Shown one piece after another: positions 55,427 to 64,000 of a DNA stretch of 64,000 bases. Positions within the stretch are counted from its first letter, which is position 1; each line of letters starts with the position of its first letter. Location of the stretch: assembly GCF_018499505.1 (NCBI RefSeq), contig NZ_JAHDAC010000001.1, forward strand, positions 434,001 to 498,000, in the 5' to 3' direction. The notes beneath the pieces are model-generated. The model was not told the origin of the DNA, ran no database searches, and saw only the letters and a list, made by a program, of their open reading frames with translations. Both the position numbers and the translations under genes were made by a program. This stretch comes from Streptococcus parasanguinis. GTDB lineage: Bacteria; Bacillota; Bacilli; Lactobacillales; Streptococcaceae.

Positions 55427-55435
55427 TGATATAAT
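55427..55435 (+). promoter_or_regulatory. Extended -10 promoter for recJ
   Basis: TGaTATAAT lies 34 bp before the recJ ATG. The remainder of the 194-bp gap to the adhesin gene is AT-rich and should hold the adhesin promoter on the other strand, which I could not assign confidently. Confidence 0.6.
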
Positions 55436-55469
55436 ATTCAGATAAGAAAAAGAGGAGACCAAAAGCTAG

Positions 55470-57686
55470 ATGATCACTTCAAAATACGATTGGCAGTTAG
55501 CTTCGCCAAGTGCAGATGAGGCCTTTTTAGCCCTTGCCAAAAAAGCAGGTCTGGAAGCATCCGTAGCAACCTTGCTGTATGAGCGTGGCATTCAGACCAA
55601 AGAGGATTTAGAAGACTTTTTAGAACCCAAACTGGAGAAGCTATACGACCCTTATTTGCTCCATGATATGGACAAGGCAGTGGAGCGCATCCGGCGGGCT
55701 ATCGAAGATTATGAGCAGATCCTCATCTACGGAGACTATGACGCGGACGGGATGACCTCGGCCTCCATTATGAAGGAAACCTTGGAGCAGATGGGGGCAG
55801 AGGTGCAAGTCTACCTACCCAACCGCTTTACAGACGGCTATGGTCCCAATGAGAGTGTCTATAAATACTTTATCGAGCAGCAAGGCATTTCCCTGATTGT
55901 CACGGTGGACAATGGTGTAGCGGGCAATCAAGCCATTGCTATGGCCCAAGCGATGGGGGTTGATGTCATCGTGACCGACCACCACTCTATGCCAGAGGTT
56001 TTACCGGATGCTTATGCGATCATTCATCCCGAGCATCCAGATGCGGATTATCCCTTCCATTATCTAGCAGGATGTGGTGTGGCCTTTAAGTTGGCCTGTG
56101 CCCTCCTAGAGGAAGTACCAGTCGATCTCTTAGACCTGGTAGCAATTGGGACCATTGCTGACATGGTGAGCCTAACAGATGAGAATCGGATTCTGGTCAA
56201 ATACGGTCTGGGTGTTCTCCAACATGCCCAGCGCATGGGCTTGCAGGAGCTCTTGGAGATTGCAGGGATTCGTCCGGAGGATGTCAATGAAGAAACAGTT
56301 GGTTTTCAGATTGCTCCTCGTCTCAATGCCCTTGGCCGCCTCGATGATCCCAATCCGGCCATTGAACTCCTGACAGGATTTGACGATGAAGAGGCGCACG
56401 AGATTGCCCTCATGATTCATCAGAAGAATGAAGAACGAAAAGAGATCGTCCAAGCCATCTATGACGAAGCCAAAACTATGGTCGATCCAAGCTTGTCCGC
56501 CCAGGTCTTGGCCAAAGAAGGCTGGAATCCAGGGGTCCTTGGTATTGTCGCTGGTCGTTTGTTGGAAGAGCTTCATCAGCCGGTCGTTGTTTTAAGTATC
56601 GAAGATGGACGGGCTAAAGGAAGCGCTCGGAGTCCTGAGTCGGTCAATATCTTTGACGCCCTCGATCCCCACCGGTCGCTCTTTGTCGCCTTTGGAGGGC
56701 ATGCCGGTGCAGCAGGGATGACCTTAGATGTGGACCAACTTCCTGCCTTGTCACAGGCCCTTACGGATTACATTGCAGAACAAGATATTGATCTCAGCAG
56801 CAAGTCTAGCTTAGCCATCGACGAGGAATTGCATCTAACAGAACTGACGCTTGAGACCTTGAAAAGCTTTGAGCGCTTGAGTCCTTTTGGCATGGACAAT
56901 AAAAAGCCAGTCTTTCTAGTCCGTAACTTTAAGGTAGAAGGGGCACGCTCGATGGGAGCTGGCAATACCCATTTAAAACTCAAAATTTCTCAAGAAGATG
57001 CGACCTTTGAGGTGGTTGCCTTTGGCTTGGGAAGCTTAGAGTCAGAGTTTGCGCAAGCGCAAGACCTAGAGCTAGCTGTGCAGTTGTCGGTCAACCAATG
57101 GAATGGTCAAACGACCCTCCAGCTCATGCTGGTTGATGCGCGTGTGGATGGTGTGCAGCTCTTTAATATCCGCTCTAAAAATGCTAGCCTTCCCGCAGGT
57201 GTTCCCATTCTTGATTTTACCCAAGAACTGCCAGATCTAACAGGGGCACACGCTGTGGTAGTTGGAAATATCCCTGAGGATTTAGAGCAACTACGGCAAA
57301 TCTTCCAAGAGCATGATTTCCAGGCCGTTTATTTCAAAAATGAGATCGCCAAAGCCTACTATCTGACAGGATACGGCAGCAGGGACCAGTATGCCAAGCT
57401 CTATAAGACCATCTACCAGCACCCAGAGTTTGATGTCCGCTACAAACTCAAAGACCTAGCAGCCTACCTCAAGATCCAGCAGATCCTCTTGGTCAAAATG
57501 ATTCAGATCTTCCAAGAGCTGGGCTTTGTGACTATTGAAAATGGCATCATGAAGGTCAATAAAGAAGCAGAAAAACGAGAAATCGCAGAAAGCAGCATCT
57601 ACCAAAATCTCAAACAAACGGTGAAAGAGCAGGAATTGATGGCCCTTGGAACGGTTCGCGAAATCTACGACTACCTGACAGGATAG
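55470..57686 (+). CDS. recJ: Single-stranded-DNA-specific exonuclease RecJ
   Basis: RecJ degrades single-stranded DNA 5' to 3' in recombination and repair. The 738-residue protein has DHH/DHHA1 domains: motif I IYGDYDADGMTSA (about 89-101), VTVDNG, motif III VTDHHSMPE (about 169), RLNALGRLDDPN, and the DHHA1 GGHAGAAGMTL (about 409). The C-terminal 180 residues are the Firmicute-specific extension. The ATG at 55470 has GAGGAG 13 bases upstream, a rather long spacing. It is followed at 5 bp by the frameshifted membrane gene. Confidence 0.96.
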   Translation: MITSKYDWQLASPSADEAFLALAKKAGLEASVATLLYERGIQTKEDLEDFLEPKLEKLYDPYLLHDMDKAVERIRRAIEDYEQILIYGDYDADGMTSASIMKETLEQMGAEVQVYLPNRFTDGYGPNESVYKYFIEQQGISLIVTVDNGVAGNQAIAMAQAMGVDVIVTDHHSMPEVLPDAYAIIHPEHPDADYPFHYLAGCGVAFKLACALLEEVPVDLLDLVAIGTIADMVSLTDENRILVKYGLGVLQHAQRMGLQELLEIAGIRPEDVNEETVGFQIAPRLNALGRLDDPNPAIELLTGFDDEEAHEIALMIHQKNEERKEIVQAIYDEAKTMVDPSLSAQVLAKEGWNPGVLGIVAGRLLEELHQPVVVLSIEDGRAKGSARSPESVNIFDALDPHRSLFVAFGGHAGAAGMTLDVDQLPALSQALTDYIAEQDIDLSSKSSLAIDEELHLTELTLETLKSFERLSPFGMDNKKPVFLVRNFKVEGARSMGAGNTHLKLKISQEDATFEVVAFGLGSLESEFAQAQDLELAVQLSVNQWNGQTTLQLMLVDARVDGVQLFNIRSKNASLPAGVPILDFTQELPDLTGAHAVVVGNIPEDLEQLRQIFQEHDFQAVYFKNEIAKAYYLTGYGSRDQYAKLYKTIYQHPEFDVRYKLKDLAAYLKIQQILLVKMIQIFQELGFVTIENGIMKVNKEAEKREIAESSIYQNLKQTVKEQELMALGTVREIYDYLTG

Positions 57687-57691
57687 GCCTC

Positions 57692-58284
57692 ATGAAAAGA
57701 TACCTAAAAAATTCCTCTGGCTCAGCCCCTTCCTGCTTTTAGTTCTTTATTGGTTGGGAATCTACCTGAGCTTTAAGAACCCCATGGAAGAAATTAACTA
57801 CTCCGAAAATGGTGGGATGATGCGCTATGTGATGTACAAGCCCTATACGCAAACACTTGGAAGTGGTTTTAATTTTTGGGCAAATGAAGGACATCAATCT
57901 TTACCTTTTCCTAAAAATATTGTTGGTAATCATCAAGATCTTTCTGTGACTGTATTTAAGGGTGCTTCGGATTGGCTATATATGTATCATTATAAGTTGG
58001 ATAGTAAAACTATGATTGGTTGTTATTTTGTTTACGACTCTTCTAAAAAAGCCTTAGTTCAAGACGATGTCTATCTATATGAGAATGATAAAATTTATAA
58101 GGGGCATCTTTTACTGGATAAACTTTCTACCCATGGCAAAGACCGGACTTGGTTGAAAAAGCAAAGTAAGAAGCTCGCTGAACAATACATTCTTGGCACC
58201 TGGTTCAAGAATGGAAGTTCCCGTTATTCCCTGAAAAACTTAGGGGATATGAAAATTGAATATAACAAATTGATAGAAGAATAG
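57692..58284 (+). pseudogene. Small membrane-anchored protein gene with a frameshift near the start
   Basis: ATG at 57692 with AGGATAGG before it opens a frame that stops after 17 codons. In the -1-shifted frame the coding continues without stop: KIPKKFLWLSPFLLLVLYWLG as an N-terminal membrane helix, running to the C-terminus at 58284. Adding one A to the AAAA run directly after the ATG (57695-57698) would give MKKIPKKFLW and restore a protein of about 197 residues. The soluble part (ENGGMMRYVMYKPYTQ onward) is not recognised. Its second half is more AT-rich than recJ. It could be a true null, a phase-variable A-run or a sequencing error. An alternative TTG start at 57754 would lose most of the anchor. 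Confidence 0.75.
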
Positions 58285-58302
58285 TAAGTTTTTTTGGAAC
58301 TC

Positions 58303-58337
58303 AATCCCACATCATTTTTCGGATGTGGGATTTTTGC
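58303..58337 (+). terminator. Terminator after the frameshifted membrane gene
   Basis: AATCCCACATC and GATGTGGGATT form an 11-bp stem with a T run behind it. Confidence 0.9.
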
Positions 58338-58398
58338 TTTTGACGCGGGAGCTTGGGAAAATGATTTGGCAAAAAATGATGCAAGTTAGTAGAATTCA

Positions 58399-58407
58399 TG
58401 GTATAAT
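58399..58407 (+). promoter_or_regulatory. Extended -10 promoter for apt
   Basis: TGgTATAAT lies 36 bp before the apt ATG; the -35 region is weak. Confidence 0.6.
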
Positions 58408-58443
58408 GGAATGTAAAAAATTTTTTATGAAAGAAAGTTAACC

Positions 58444-58956
58444 ATGAATTTAAAAGATTACATTGCAAGCATTGAAAACTATCCACAAGAAGGAATTACC
58501 TTCCGTGATATCAGCCCTTTGATGGCAGATGGCAATGCTTATAGTTATGCGATTCGTGAAATCGTTCAATACGCGACGGATAAGAAAATCGACATGATTG
58601 TTGGTCCTGAAGCGCGTGGGTTCATCGTTGGATGTCCGGTCGCTTTTGAGTTGGGAATTGGATTTGCGCCTGTTCGGAAGCCTGGTAAATTGCCACGTGA
58701 AGTCATTTCTGCTGACTACGAAAAAGAATACGGTGTTGATACCCTCTGCATGCACGCAGATGCCATCAAACCAGGTCAACGCGTCCTTATCGTTGATGAC
58801 CTTTTGGCGACTGGTGGTACGGTGAAAGCAACCATCGAAATGATCGAAAAACTTGGTGGAGTTGTTGCAGGTTGTGCCTTCTTGATCGAGTTGGATGAAT
58901 TGAAAGGTCGCGAAGCAATCGGCGATTACGACTACAAAGTCTTGATGTATTACTAA
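58444..58956 (+). CDS. apt: Adenine phosphoribosyltransferase
   Basis: Apt salvages adenine to AMP using PRPP. The 170 residues have the family length, with [20 protein letters not shown], the substrate-gating [21 protein letters not shown] loop (seen across about 79-99), and the PRPP motif [13 protein letters not shown] (about 114-126). Monocistronic. GAAAG precedes the ATG. Together with the adenosine deaminase gene in this window it is part of purine salvage. Confidence 0.97.
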   Translation: MNLKDYIASIENYPQEGITFRDISPLMADGNAYSYAIREIVQYATDKKIDMIVGPEARGFIVGCPVAFELGIGFAPVRKPGKLPREVISADYEKEYGVDTLCMHADAIKPGQRVLIVDDLLATGGTVKATIEMIEKLGGVVAGCAFLIELDELKGREAIGDYDYKVLMYY

Positions 58957-58995
58957 TATAGTCTAATACTATAACTGGCTACAGAAAAACCATAA

Positions 58996-59024
58996 TTGAA
59001 AACTATAAGCTCCTATCATATAAT
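58996..59024 (+). promoter_or_regulatory. Promoter of metA
   Basis: TTGAAA (58996-59001), 17 bp, TATAAT (59019-59024). The spacer contains AAGCTCCTATC, whose inverted repeat GATGGGAGCTT lies just before the metA start and includes its ribosome site (GGGAG); the left arm would not be transcribed, so this is a DNA-level inverted repeat and a candidate regulator site. Confidence 0.7.
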
Positions 59025-59057
59025 GTTAGTTAAGAACTTGTAAGATGGGAGCTTTTT

Positions 59058-60002
59058 ATGCCAATTACTCTAGATAAAAAATTACCAGCAGTCGATATAC
59101 TTCGTTCAGAAAATATTTTTGTCATGGATGATGTTCGGGCGACTCACCAGGATATTCGGCCGATGAATGTTCTCATTCTTAATCTGATGCCGACCAAGGT
59201 TGCGACCGAAACCCAGCTCTTACGGCTCCTTGCCAATACGCCCTTACAGATCAATGTAGATTTCCTCTATATGGCGAGCCATGAATCTAAGAATACAGCG
59301 GCAGAGCATTTGGAGAGCTTCTACAAGACCTTTGAGGATATCAAGGATAATTATTATGATGGCTTGATTGTGACAGGAGCGCCTGTCGAAAAGATGGACT
59401 TTGAGGAAGTAGACTACTGGGAAGAATTGACCCAGGTCTTTGAATGGTCCAAGCGTCATGTCTTTTCTACCCTGCACCTTTGTTGGGGAGCCCAGGCTGG
59501 TCTTTACCACCGTTACGGGATTCAAAAAGTAGAGCTCTGTGACAAGCTATCGGGTATCTATGACCAAGCAGTGGTGCGTCCCGATAGTCTTCTTATGAGA
59601 GGCTTTGACGATCGCTTCCTTGCCCCTCATTCCCGCTACACGGATATTCCTTTGAAGGAAGTCCTTGAGAAGAGCAATCTTCAAGTGATCGCTCAGGGAA
59701 ATGAAGTTGGACTTTCCATCATTGCTAGTCCAGACATGCGTGAGGTGTATAGCTTTGGCCATCTGGAATATGATCGCGATACGCTGGCAAAAGAATACCA
59801 CCGAGATGTCAAGGCGGGCTTGGATCCGGACGTTCCCAAGAATTATTTTGATGGGGATGACGCTAATACAGAGCCTCGCATTCGTTGGAATCTAGCTGCA
59901 ACGACCTTCTTTAGTAATTGGATCAACTATGCGGTTTATCAAGAAACACCCTACCGCTTGGAAGAATTGGAAAAAGATATTTCATTTTATGGTTACCTAT
60001 AA
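59058..60002 (+). CDS. metA: Homoserine O-acetyltransferase (MetA type)
   Basis: The enzyme acylates homoserine in methionine synthesis. The 314 residues match the MetA/HTS family: the nucleophile Cys142 in [18 protein letters not shown], the ending blocks [10 protein letters not shown] and [12 protein letters not shown] with the catalytic His and Glu. In this family residue 111 sets acyl-CoA choice: Glu gives acetyl-CoA and Gly gives succinyl-CoA. Here residue 111 is Glu (GAPVEKMDF), so acetyl-CoA use is predicted despite common annotation as succinyltransferase. GGGAG stands 9 bases before the ATG. The gene is followed 9 bp later by the DnaD-domain gene. Confidence 0.95.
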   Translation: MPITLDKKLPAVDILRSENIFVMDDVRATHQDIRPMNVLILNLMPTKVATETQLLRLLANTPLQINVDFLYMASHESKNTAAEHLESFYKTFEDIKDNYYDGLIVTGAPVEKMDFEEVDYWEELTQVFEWSKRHVFSTLHLCWGAQAGLYHRYGIQKVELCDKLSGIYDQAVVRPDSLLMRGFDDRFLAPHSRYTDIPLKEVLEKSNLQVIAQGNEVGLSIIASPDMREVYSFGHLEYDRDTLAKEYHRDVKAGLDPDVPKNYFDGDDANTEPRIRWNLAATTFFSNWINYAVYQETPYRLEELEKDISFYGYL

Positions 60003-60011
60003 AGGGGAATT

Positions 60012-60695
60012 ATGACATATTCACAAGCATTTAAGTATGGCAACTTGGTTCTTCCAAGTGCCTTGCTTTTTCATTATCATGAATTGTTTGACCAAGCAGA
60101 TGACTACTTGGTTTGGCAGTTTTTCTTCCTTCAAAATACGACTGGCCAAGAGGCCTTAACTCCCAATCAGATTGCTAGTCATCTAGGAAAAACGGTGACA
60201 GAGGTCAATCGGATTATGTCCAATTTGACCACCAAGGGACTTCTTCAATACCGTACTATTGAGCTCAATGGCGAGATTGAAGCCATCTTTGATGCGACCA
60301 TTGCTCTGGAGCGCTTGGATGAGATTATAGAAGCCCAGACACAAGGGAAGGCACAGAGCGCGCCTGCTAAGGGAAATGTCATCAAGGATTTGGTGGAAAC
60401 CTTCCAACAAGAACTGGGACGACTCTTGACGCCTTTTGAGATTGAAGATTTGACCAAGACCGTGCGCGAAGATCAGACAGATCCAGATGTGATCAAGGCA
60501 GCCCTACGAGAAGCTGTCTTTAACGGCAAGCCTCACTGGAAATATATCCAAGCCATTTTACGCAACTGGCGCAGTGAAGGCATCAACAGCCTGGCCCAAG
60601 TAGAGGCGAAACTACAAGAACGTGAGCAAACCAACCCACGCAATGTAACGGTTTCAGACGATTTCTTGAAGGCCATGGATTTGTGGAAGGATTAA
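60012..60695 (+). CDS. DnaD-domain replication protein
   Basis: The 227-residue protein has a winged-helix N-terminal DDBH1 domain (about 1-100: NQIASHLGKTVTEVNRIMSNLTTKGLLQYR) and a C-terminal DDBH2 domain ending in KPHWKYIQAILRNWRSEGI, the YxxxIxxxW-like signature of DnaD/DnaB proteins (about 175-195). DnaD helps load the replicative helicase at origins and restart sites. AAGGGG precedes the ATG. It may be co-transcribed with metA. Confidence 0.9.
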   Translation: MTYSQAFKYGNLVLPSALLFHYHELFDQADDYLVWQFFFLQNTTGQEALTPNQIASHLGKTVTEVNRIMSNLTTKGLLQYRTIELNGEIEAIFDATIALERLDEIIEAQTQGKAQSAPAKGNVIKDLVETFQQELGRLLTPFEIEDLTKTVREDQTDPDVIKAALREAVFNGKPHWKYIQAILRNWRSEGINSLAQVEAKLQEREQTNPRNVTVSDDFLKAMDLWKD

Positions 60696-60713
60696 GAGGA
60701 GACGATTGATCAA

Positions 60714-61901
60714 TTGAAATGGGGAGATAAAAACAGACGCAGACGATTTAGATGGCTCTATCCGACTATGTTAGTGGTCGGATTGTTTTTATTGTTTGGC
60801 ATGATCAGCTTTTACTACGTACGGACCAACCTATTAACTTCGGGCCTGTACCCAGTAGAAGAGACTCTACTAGAGGCTGGCTATACCAAAACGAAGACAG
60901 GATTTCGTAAAAAAGATGCCAATGTAATCATTGACATCCAGTGGAACGCAAAAACAAAGGTATTTGATAAAAATCATTATCGCTTTAAAGCCCATCAAGA
61001 GACAACTTTCTGGAAGACAACCTATGTGGATAAGGAAACACTTGAACGTTTGACCAATGGCCAGCTGTCTAACCAATATGGTTTCGTGCAGTACACCAAG
61101 GTTAATAAGAAAGATTGGCTAAGGGTTTCTCCAAGACTAATAGCCCACGCTGGAGGGACGGTCCGGGAGAAGGAGTACAATACGAAGTATACCAATTCCT
61201 TAGAGGCTTTACGGCAAAATTACAATCTCGGCCATCGCTTGTTTGAAATGGATTTTAATTTGACTAGTGACAAGAAATTAGCTGCAGTTCATGATTGGAA
61301 CCATTTTGGAAACAAAGATGATGTCGCACCTTCTTCTAAGGAATGGAAGAAATTTCAGGGTTATGGTTCCCCAGAAACACCAAGTCGCTTTACGACCATG
61401 TTAATAGGGGATGTGTTTGATCAAATGATAATTAATCGAGATATGGTGTTGGTGACAGATACCAAATCGATGGAAATCCCTAAGGAAGATAGGATTACAC
61501 AATTTAAAGAACTTGTTTCAGAAGCAAACAAGCGAGACAAAGAACTATTGGATCGTGTGATTCCACAAATTTATCATCAAGAGATGTTCGGAGAAATCGA
61601 ATCTATTTATCCTTTCAAGCACGTGATCTATACGCTCTACGCCTCACCAGATAGTGGAGAAGAAGTGCTGGATTTTATCGCCAAGCACAAGGAAATCGAG
61701 GCGGTGACCGTCCCTATCGACGATTCTCGCTTAACTCCTAAGTTTATCGAACAGGTACATAAACTTGGAAAACGGGTCTATGTTCATACCATTCAAACCT
61801 ATGAGAGCCTAACTAAGTATGCTGCGATCAATGTTGATGGCTTTTACACTGGCTTATTGACTCCACAGGATATGGCCGTGTATGAATCCGTATCGAAATA
61901 A
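60714..61901 (+). CDS. GDPD-like membrane-anchored phosphodiesterase family protein
   Basis: The 395-residue protein has a basic start, one N-terminal membrane helix (about 16-38), a 100-residue spacer, then a PLC-like/GDPD barrel: His in PRLIAHAGGTVRE (about 142), metal ligands in HRLFEMDFNLTSDKKLAAVHDW (E-x-D and second His, about 178-196), VLVTDTKSMEI and VYVHTIQTYESLTKY at the end. The HRG motif is altered to HAG, so activity on glycerophosphodiesters is uncertain. The start appears to be TTG at 60714 with AGGAG 12 bases upstream; the next ATG would begin inside the membrane helix. It follows the DnaD gene by 18 bp. Confidence 0.85.
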   Translation: MKWGDKNRRRRFRWLYPTMLVVGLFLLFGMISFYYVRTNLLTSGLYPVEETLLEAGYTKTKTGFRKKDANVIIDIQWNAKTKVFDKNHYRFKAHQETTFWKTTYVDKETLERLTNGQLSNQYGFVQYTKVNKKDWLRVSPRLIAHAGGTVREKEYNTKYTNSLEALRQNYNLGHRLFEMDFNLTSDKKLAAVHDWNHFGNKDDVAPSSKEWKKFQGYGSPETPSRFTTMLIGDVFDQMIINRDMVLVTDTKSMEIPKEDRITQFKELVSEANKRDKELLDRVIPQIYHQEMFGEIESIYPFKHVIYTLYASPDSGEEVLDFIAKHKEIEAVTVPIDDSRLTPKFIEQVHKLGKRVYVHTIQTYESLTKYAAINVDGFYTGLLTPQDMAVYESVSK

Positions 61902-61907
61902 AACAGA

Positions 61908-61940
61908 AAACTAGCCCTTTCATCAGGCGCTAGCATTTTT
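61908..61940. terminator. Weak terminator between converging GDPD-like and add genes
   Basis: AAAACTAGC and GCTAGCATTTTT form a short stem with an A/T-rich lower part around a 13-base loop. It lies between two converging genes. Confidence 0.5.
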
Positions 61941-61943
61941 CGT

Positions 61944-62963
61944 TTATAGATAGTCTGCATAGGCTTTTTCTAGTTTGCTAAGGAGTTCTTGTTTTTCCTC
62001 CTCACTAGCAAAGGAAGCCTGGATAGCATCGACATTGTGCTGGTAAAAGTCAGCTTCCTTAGTTTGGAAGTGCTGATGGTAGAGGGCATATTCCTTGGTA
62101 AGATCGGTATCAGATACAGTCCGGTTATCGGTATTGATACTGATCCGAGCTCCGGCTGCCTTCATCTTCATATAAGGGAAATCTTCTATAGTCGGTGCTG
62201 CTTTTGTCTGTAAGTTGCTGGTCAAGCAGAGTTCACCAGTGACCCCATTTTCAATAAAGGATTGGAGTAAGGCTGGTTCATGAGATAGAGCCGTCACGTG
62301 CCCATTGCGTTTGATGCCAAATGCAATCGATTGGGCAACAAAGTGTGGGCAATGACACTCACCTGCATGAAGCGTCATAGGACGATGGTAACTCTTGACT
62401 TGCTCGATTAAAGGTCGAATATCTTCTGGAGAGTAGTTGTGCTCATCTCCGGCAAAGTCAAAACCAACAAAATCCTGATCACTAACTTGGTTCGCTTCTG
62501 CAAGAATGCGAGAGGTGACTTCTTGCTCTGACTGGCGCATACCACAGACCAAGGCTTTTGCAACAATGCCAAATTCCTCCTGGGCTTGACGCAGTCCTTC
62601 ACAGACAGCATCGATAGTTTCTGGGACGGTGAGCCCTTGGTCCATGGACAATTCTGGTGCAAAACGAACCTCAATATAAAGGACATTTTCGAGAGCAGAT
62701 TGCTTGGCCACATCGTAAGCAGCGAGGGTCAAGGCCTCCTTGGTTTGGAGGAGGGGACGAATGTAGTCAAAGGCCTCCAAATAGTCCAAGAGATTCTCAC
62801 AGTGGGCAGGCGCAGTGACATGGTGCTTGAGCTCCTCATCGCTAGCAGGTAGGTCAATATTGGCCATAGCTGCCAGCTGGCGAATGATTGGAAGCGACAA
62901 GGAACCGTCTAAGTGACAGTGAAGTTCTGTCTTTGCCAAACTATGAAAATCGATCGTGGACAT
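61944..62963 (-). CDS. add: Adenosine deaminase
   Basis: Add converts adenosine to inosine (and deoxyadenosine to deoxyinosine) in purine salvage. The 339-residue protein has the zinc motif [10 protein letters not shown] (about 13-22), LHAGECHCP (His and Glu, about 200), TALSHEPAL (the conserved His region) and the final [12 protein letters not shown] (Asp pair, about 276). AAGGAG lies 8 bases before the ATG at 62963. It is monocistronic and divergent from the GST gene. Confidence 0.96.
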   Translation of the reverse strand: MSTIDFHSLAKTELHCHLDGSLSLPIIRQLAAMANIDLPASDEELKHHVTAPAHCENLLDYLEAFDYIRPLLQTKEALTLAAYDVAKQSALENVLYIEVRFAPELSMDQGLTVPETIDAVCEGLRQAQEEFGIVAKALVCGMRQSEQEVTSRILAEANQVSDQDFVGFDFAGDEHNYSPEDIRPLIEQVKSYHRPMTLHAGECHCPHFVAQSIAFGIKRNGHVTALSHEPALLQSFIENGVTGELCLTSNLQTKAAPTIEDFPYMKMKAAGARISINTDNRTVSDTDLTKEYALYHQHFQTKEADFYQHNVDAIQASFASEEEKQELLSKLEKAYADYL

Positions 62964-62992
62964 GTTTTTCTCCTTAAAATTGTATTTTTTCT

Positions 62993-63020
62993 ATACTATC
63001 ATTTTGCCAAGAAATGTCAA
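62993..63020 (-). promoter_or_regulatory. Promoter of add
   Basis: On the minus strand TTGACA (63015-63020), 16 bp, TAGTAT (62993-62998). It is back to back with the GST promoter, 22 bp between the two -35 boxes. Confidence 0.55.
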
Positions 63021-63042
63021 GTAGCCTTCACGTAGTATATCT

Positions 63043-63071
63043 TTGAAAGGGAGCCCGATATTTGATATGCT
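63043..63071 (+). promoter_or_regulatory. Promoter of the GST gene
   Basis: TTGAAA (63043-63048), 17 bp, TATGCT (63066-63071), 28 bp before the ATG. Confidence 0.6.
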
Positions 63072-63099
63072 AGGAGTAGAAAAATAAAGGAGAAGAAAG

Positions 63100-63891
63100 A
63101 TGTCAGACTATCAATTACCAGAAGTATGGGAAGCACCGAGCCAAATGGGAGGAGCCTGGGGTGGCTTGAACCAACCAACAGCAGGTGCCCGCTTTGAACA
63201 AACTCTTCCAAAAGGGGATCAACCTTTCCAACTCTATACCCTTCCAACACCCAATGGGATCAAGACCACCATTATGCTTGAAGAACTCAAAGAGCTGGGA
63301 GTGGATGCAGGCTATGACGCTTATCAGATCAAGATTGGTGAGGGAGATCAGTTTGGTAGTGACTTTGTAGCCATCAATCCAAACTCGAAAATTCCAGCTA
63401 TGTTGGATCAATCAGGCGATCAAGCCATTCGTGTCTTTGAATCGGCCAATATCCTCCTGTATTTAGCAGAGAAATTTGGCAAATTAATCCCGACTGATTT
63501 GGCTAAACGGACAGAAGTACTCAACTGGCTCTTCTGGCAGACGGGTGCGGCACCATTTTTAGGAGGAGGCTTTGGTCATTTCTTCCATTATGCACCTGAG
63601 AAAATCGAGTATGCCATCAACCGCTTTGCCATGGAAGCCAAACGCCAATTGGACTTACTGGACAAGGAATTGGCGATTAAACCTTATATTGCAGGAGATG
63701 ACTATACTATTGCAGATATTGCCATCTGGTCTTGGTATGGCCGTCTAGCCCAAGACAAGGTCTGGGACCGTGCAGGGATTTTCCTAAATGTGAAGGAATA
63801 CAAGCATCTACAGGCTTGGACAGAGAAAATCGCCAATCGCCCAGCTGTGAAACGAGGCCTGGAAGTGGACTATAAGGAAATTGATGCATAA
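63100..63891 (+). CDS. YghU-type glutathione S-transferase/disulfide-bond oxidoreductase
   Basis: The 263-residue protein has the GST layout: a long N-terminal arm (LPEVWEAPSQMGGAWGGLNQPTAG, about 5-28), a thioredoxin-like domain (YTLPTPNGIKTTIMLEEL, NPNSKIPAMLD, ESANILLYLAEKFG) and an all-helical C-terminal domain (FFHYAPEKIEYAINRF, PYIAGDDYTIADIAIWSW). This fits YghU/YfcG nu-class enzymes that reduce disulfides with two glutathiones and lack a catalytic Cys or Tyr. AAAGGAG precedes the ATG. With the glutathione peroxidase at 38.4 kb it suggests that the cell uses glutathione. Confidence 0.92.
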   Translation: MSDYQLPEVWEAPSQMGGAWGGLNQPTAGARFEQTLPKGDQPFQLYTLPTPNGIKTTIMLEELKELGVDAGYDAYQIKIGEGDQFGSDFVAINPNSKIPAMLDQSGDQAIRVFESANILLYLAEKFGKLIPTDLAKRTEVLNWLFWQTGAAPFLGGGFGHFFHYAPEKIEYAINRFAMEAKRQLDLLDKELAIKPYIAGDDYTIADIAIWSWYGRLAQDKVWDRAGIFLNVKEYKHLQAWTEKIANRPAVKRGLEVDYKEIDA

Positions 63892-63892
63892 T

Positions 63893-63919
63893 GAAAAGGC
63901 GCCGTTGCGCCTTTTTTTA
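63893..63919 (+). terminator. Terminator after the GST gene
   Basis: AAAAGGCGC and GCGCCTTTT form a 9-bp stem around CGTT, followed by T residues. Confidence 0.94.
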
Positions 63920-63931
63920 ATGGTGCAAACA

Positions 63932-63940
63932 TGGTATACT
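63932..63940 (+). promoter_or_regulatory. Extended -10 before the last partial gene
   Basis: TGgTATACT lies 32 bp before the ATG at 63973. Confidence 0.5.
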
Positions 63941-63972
63941 TAAGGGTGGAATAAAAGTTTAGAAAGTAGCAC

Positions 63973-64000
63973 ATGGAATTTACAAAATTATCAAATCGCT
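63973..64000 (+). CDS. Start of a gene cut by the window edge
   Basis: ATG at 63973 opens MEFTKLSNR and runs off the window. It has an extended -10 upstream but only a weak ribosome site (AGAAAGT). Nine residues are too few to assign a family. Confidence 0.45.

Overview
The window is about 64 kb of a low-GC Firmicute chromosome, best read as an oral (viridans, mitis/sanguinis/parasanguinis-like) Streptococcus. Evidence for this is the gene set (ezrA, PavA-type NFACT protein, rexBA, pheS-GNAT-pheT, MetA, streptococcal enolase with the FYDKERKVY plasminogen-binding motif), strong AGGAGG ribosome sites, TTGACA/TGnTATAAT promoters and an LPXTG wall protein. The species is inferred, not proven. 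No rRNA, tRNA, IS element, prophage or CRISPR array was seen.

Layout. 1-6 kb: end of a HAD phosphatase, gyrB, ezrA, then a serB-glycerate kinase pair. 6-15 kb: a YueI-like protein on the minus strand, enolase, a small unknown gene and a lactonase on the minus strand, an AI-2E-family membrane protein with a TPR protein, acetolactate decarboxylase, and PavA/RqcH. 14.7-21 kb: a Trp-type T-box before an orphan tryptophan-binding protein (trpX), a ParB-like protein, then a Phe-type T-box before pheS-GNAT-pheT. 21-25 kb: feoA-feoB and a tiny Cys-rich FeoB partner on the minus strand, and an acetyltransferase. 25-32 kb: an XRE-regulated ABC operon, an aldo/keto reductase and a TetR-regulated MacB-type ABC operon. 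32-38 kb: a membrane GDPD and a heterodimeric ABC exporter behind an attenuator-like leader. 38-46 kb: glutathione peroxidase and the rexB-rexA recombination nuclease with a DUF4298 protein. 46-52 kb: a DUF3042 protein, then miaA-hflX-unknown-rnz-SDR-methyltransferase-GNAT in tight tandem. 52-64 kb: a large LPSTG adhesin on the minus strand, recJ, a frameshifted membrane gene, apt, metA, a DnaD-domain protein, a second GDPD-like membrane protein, adenosine deaminase, a YghU-type GST and the start of one more gene.

Most genes are housekeeping. The least explained material is non-coding. (1) Two 138-nt elements (38177-38314 and 46315-46452) share a predicted fold of an outer stem and three hairpins, and their differences are concentrated as compensatory pairs in two of the stems, which points to a conserved structured RNA or palindromic DNA element. 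(2) Five copies of a roughly 170-bp, three-hairpin repeat each begin 9-19 bp after a stop codon, which suggests a dispersed 3'-end/terminator element. Regulatory signals are otherwise clear: two T-boxes, tandem TetR operators, a palindrome on the XRE-ABC promoter, a leaderless-looking promoter and a 9-codon ORF containing a Trp codon between the Trp T-box terminator and trpX.
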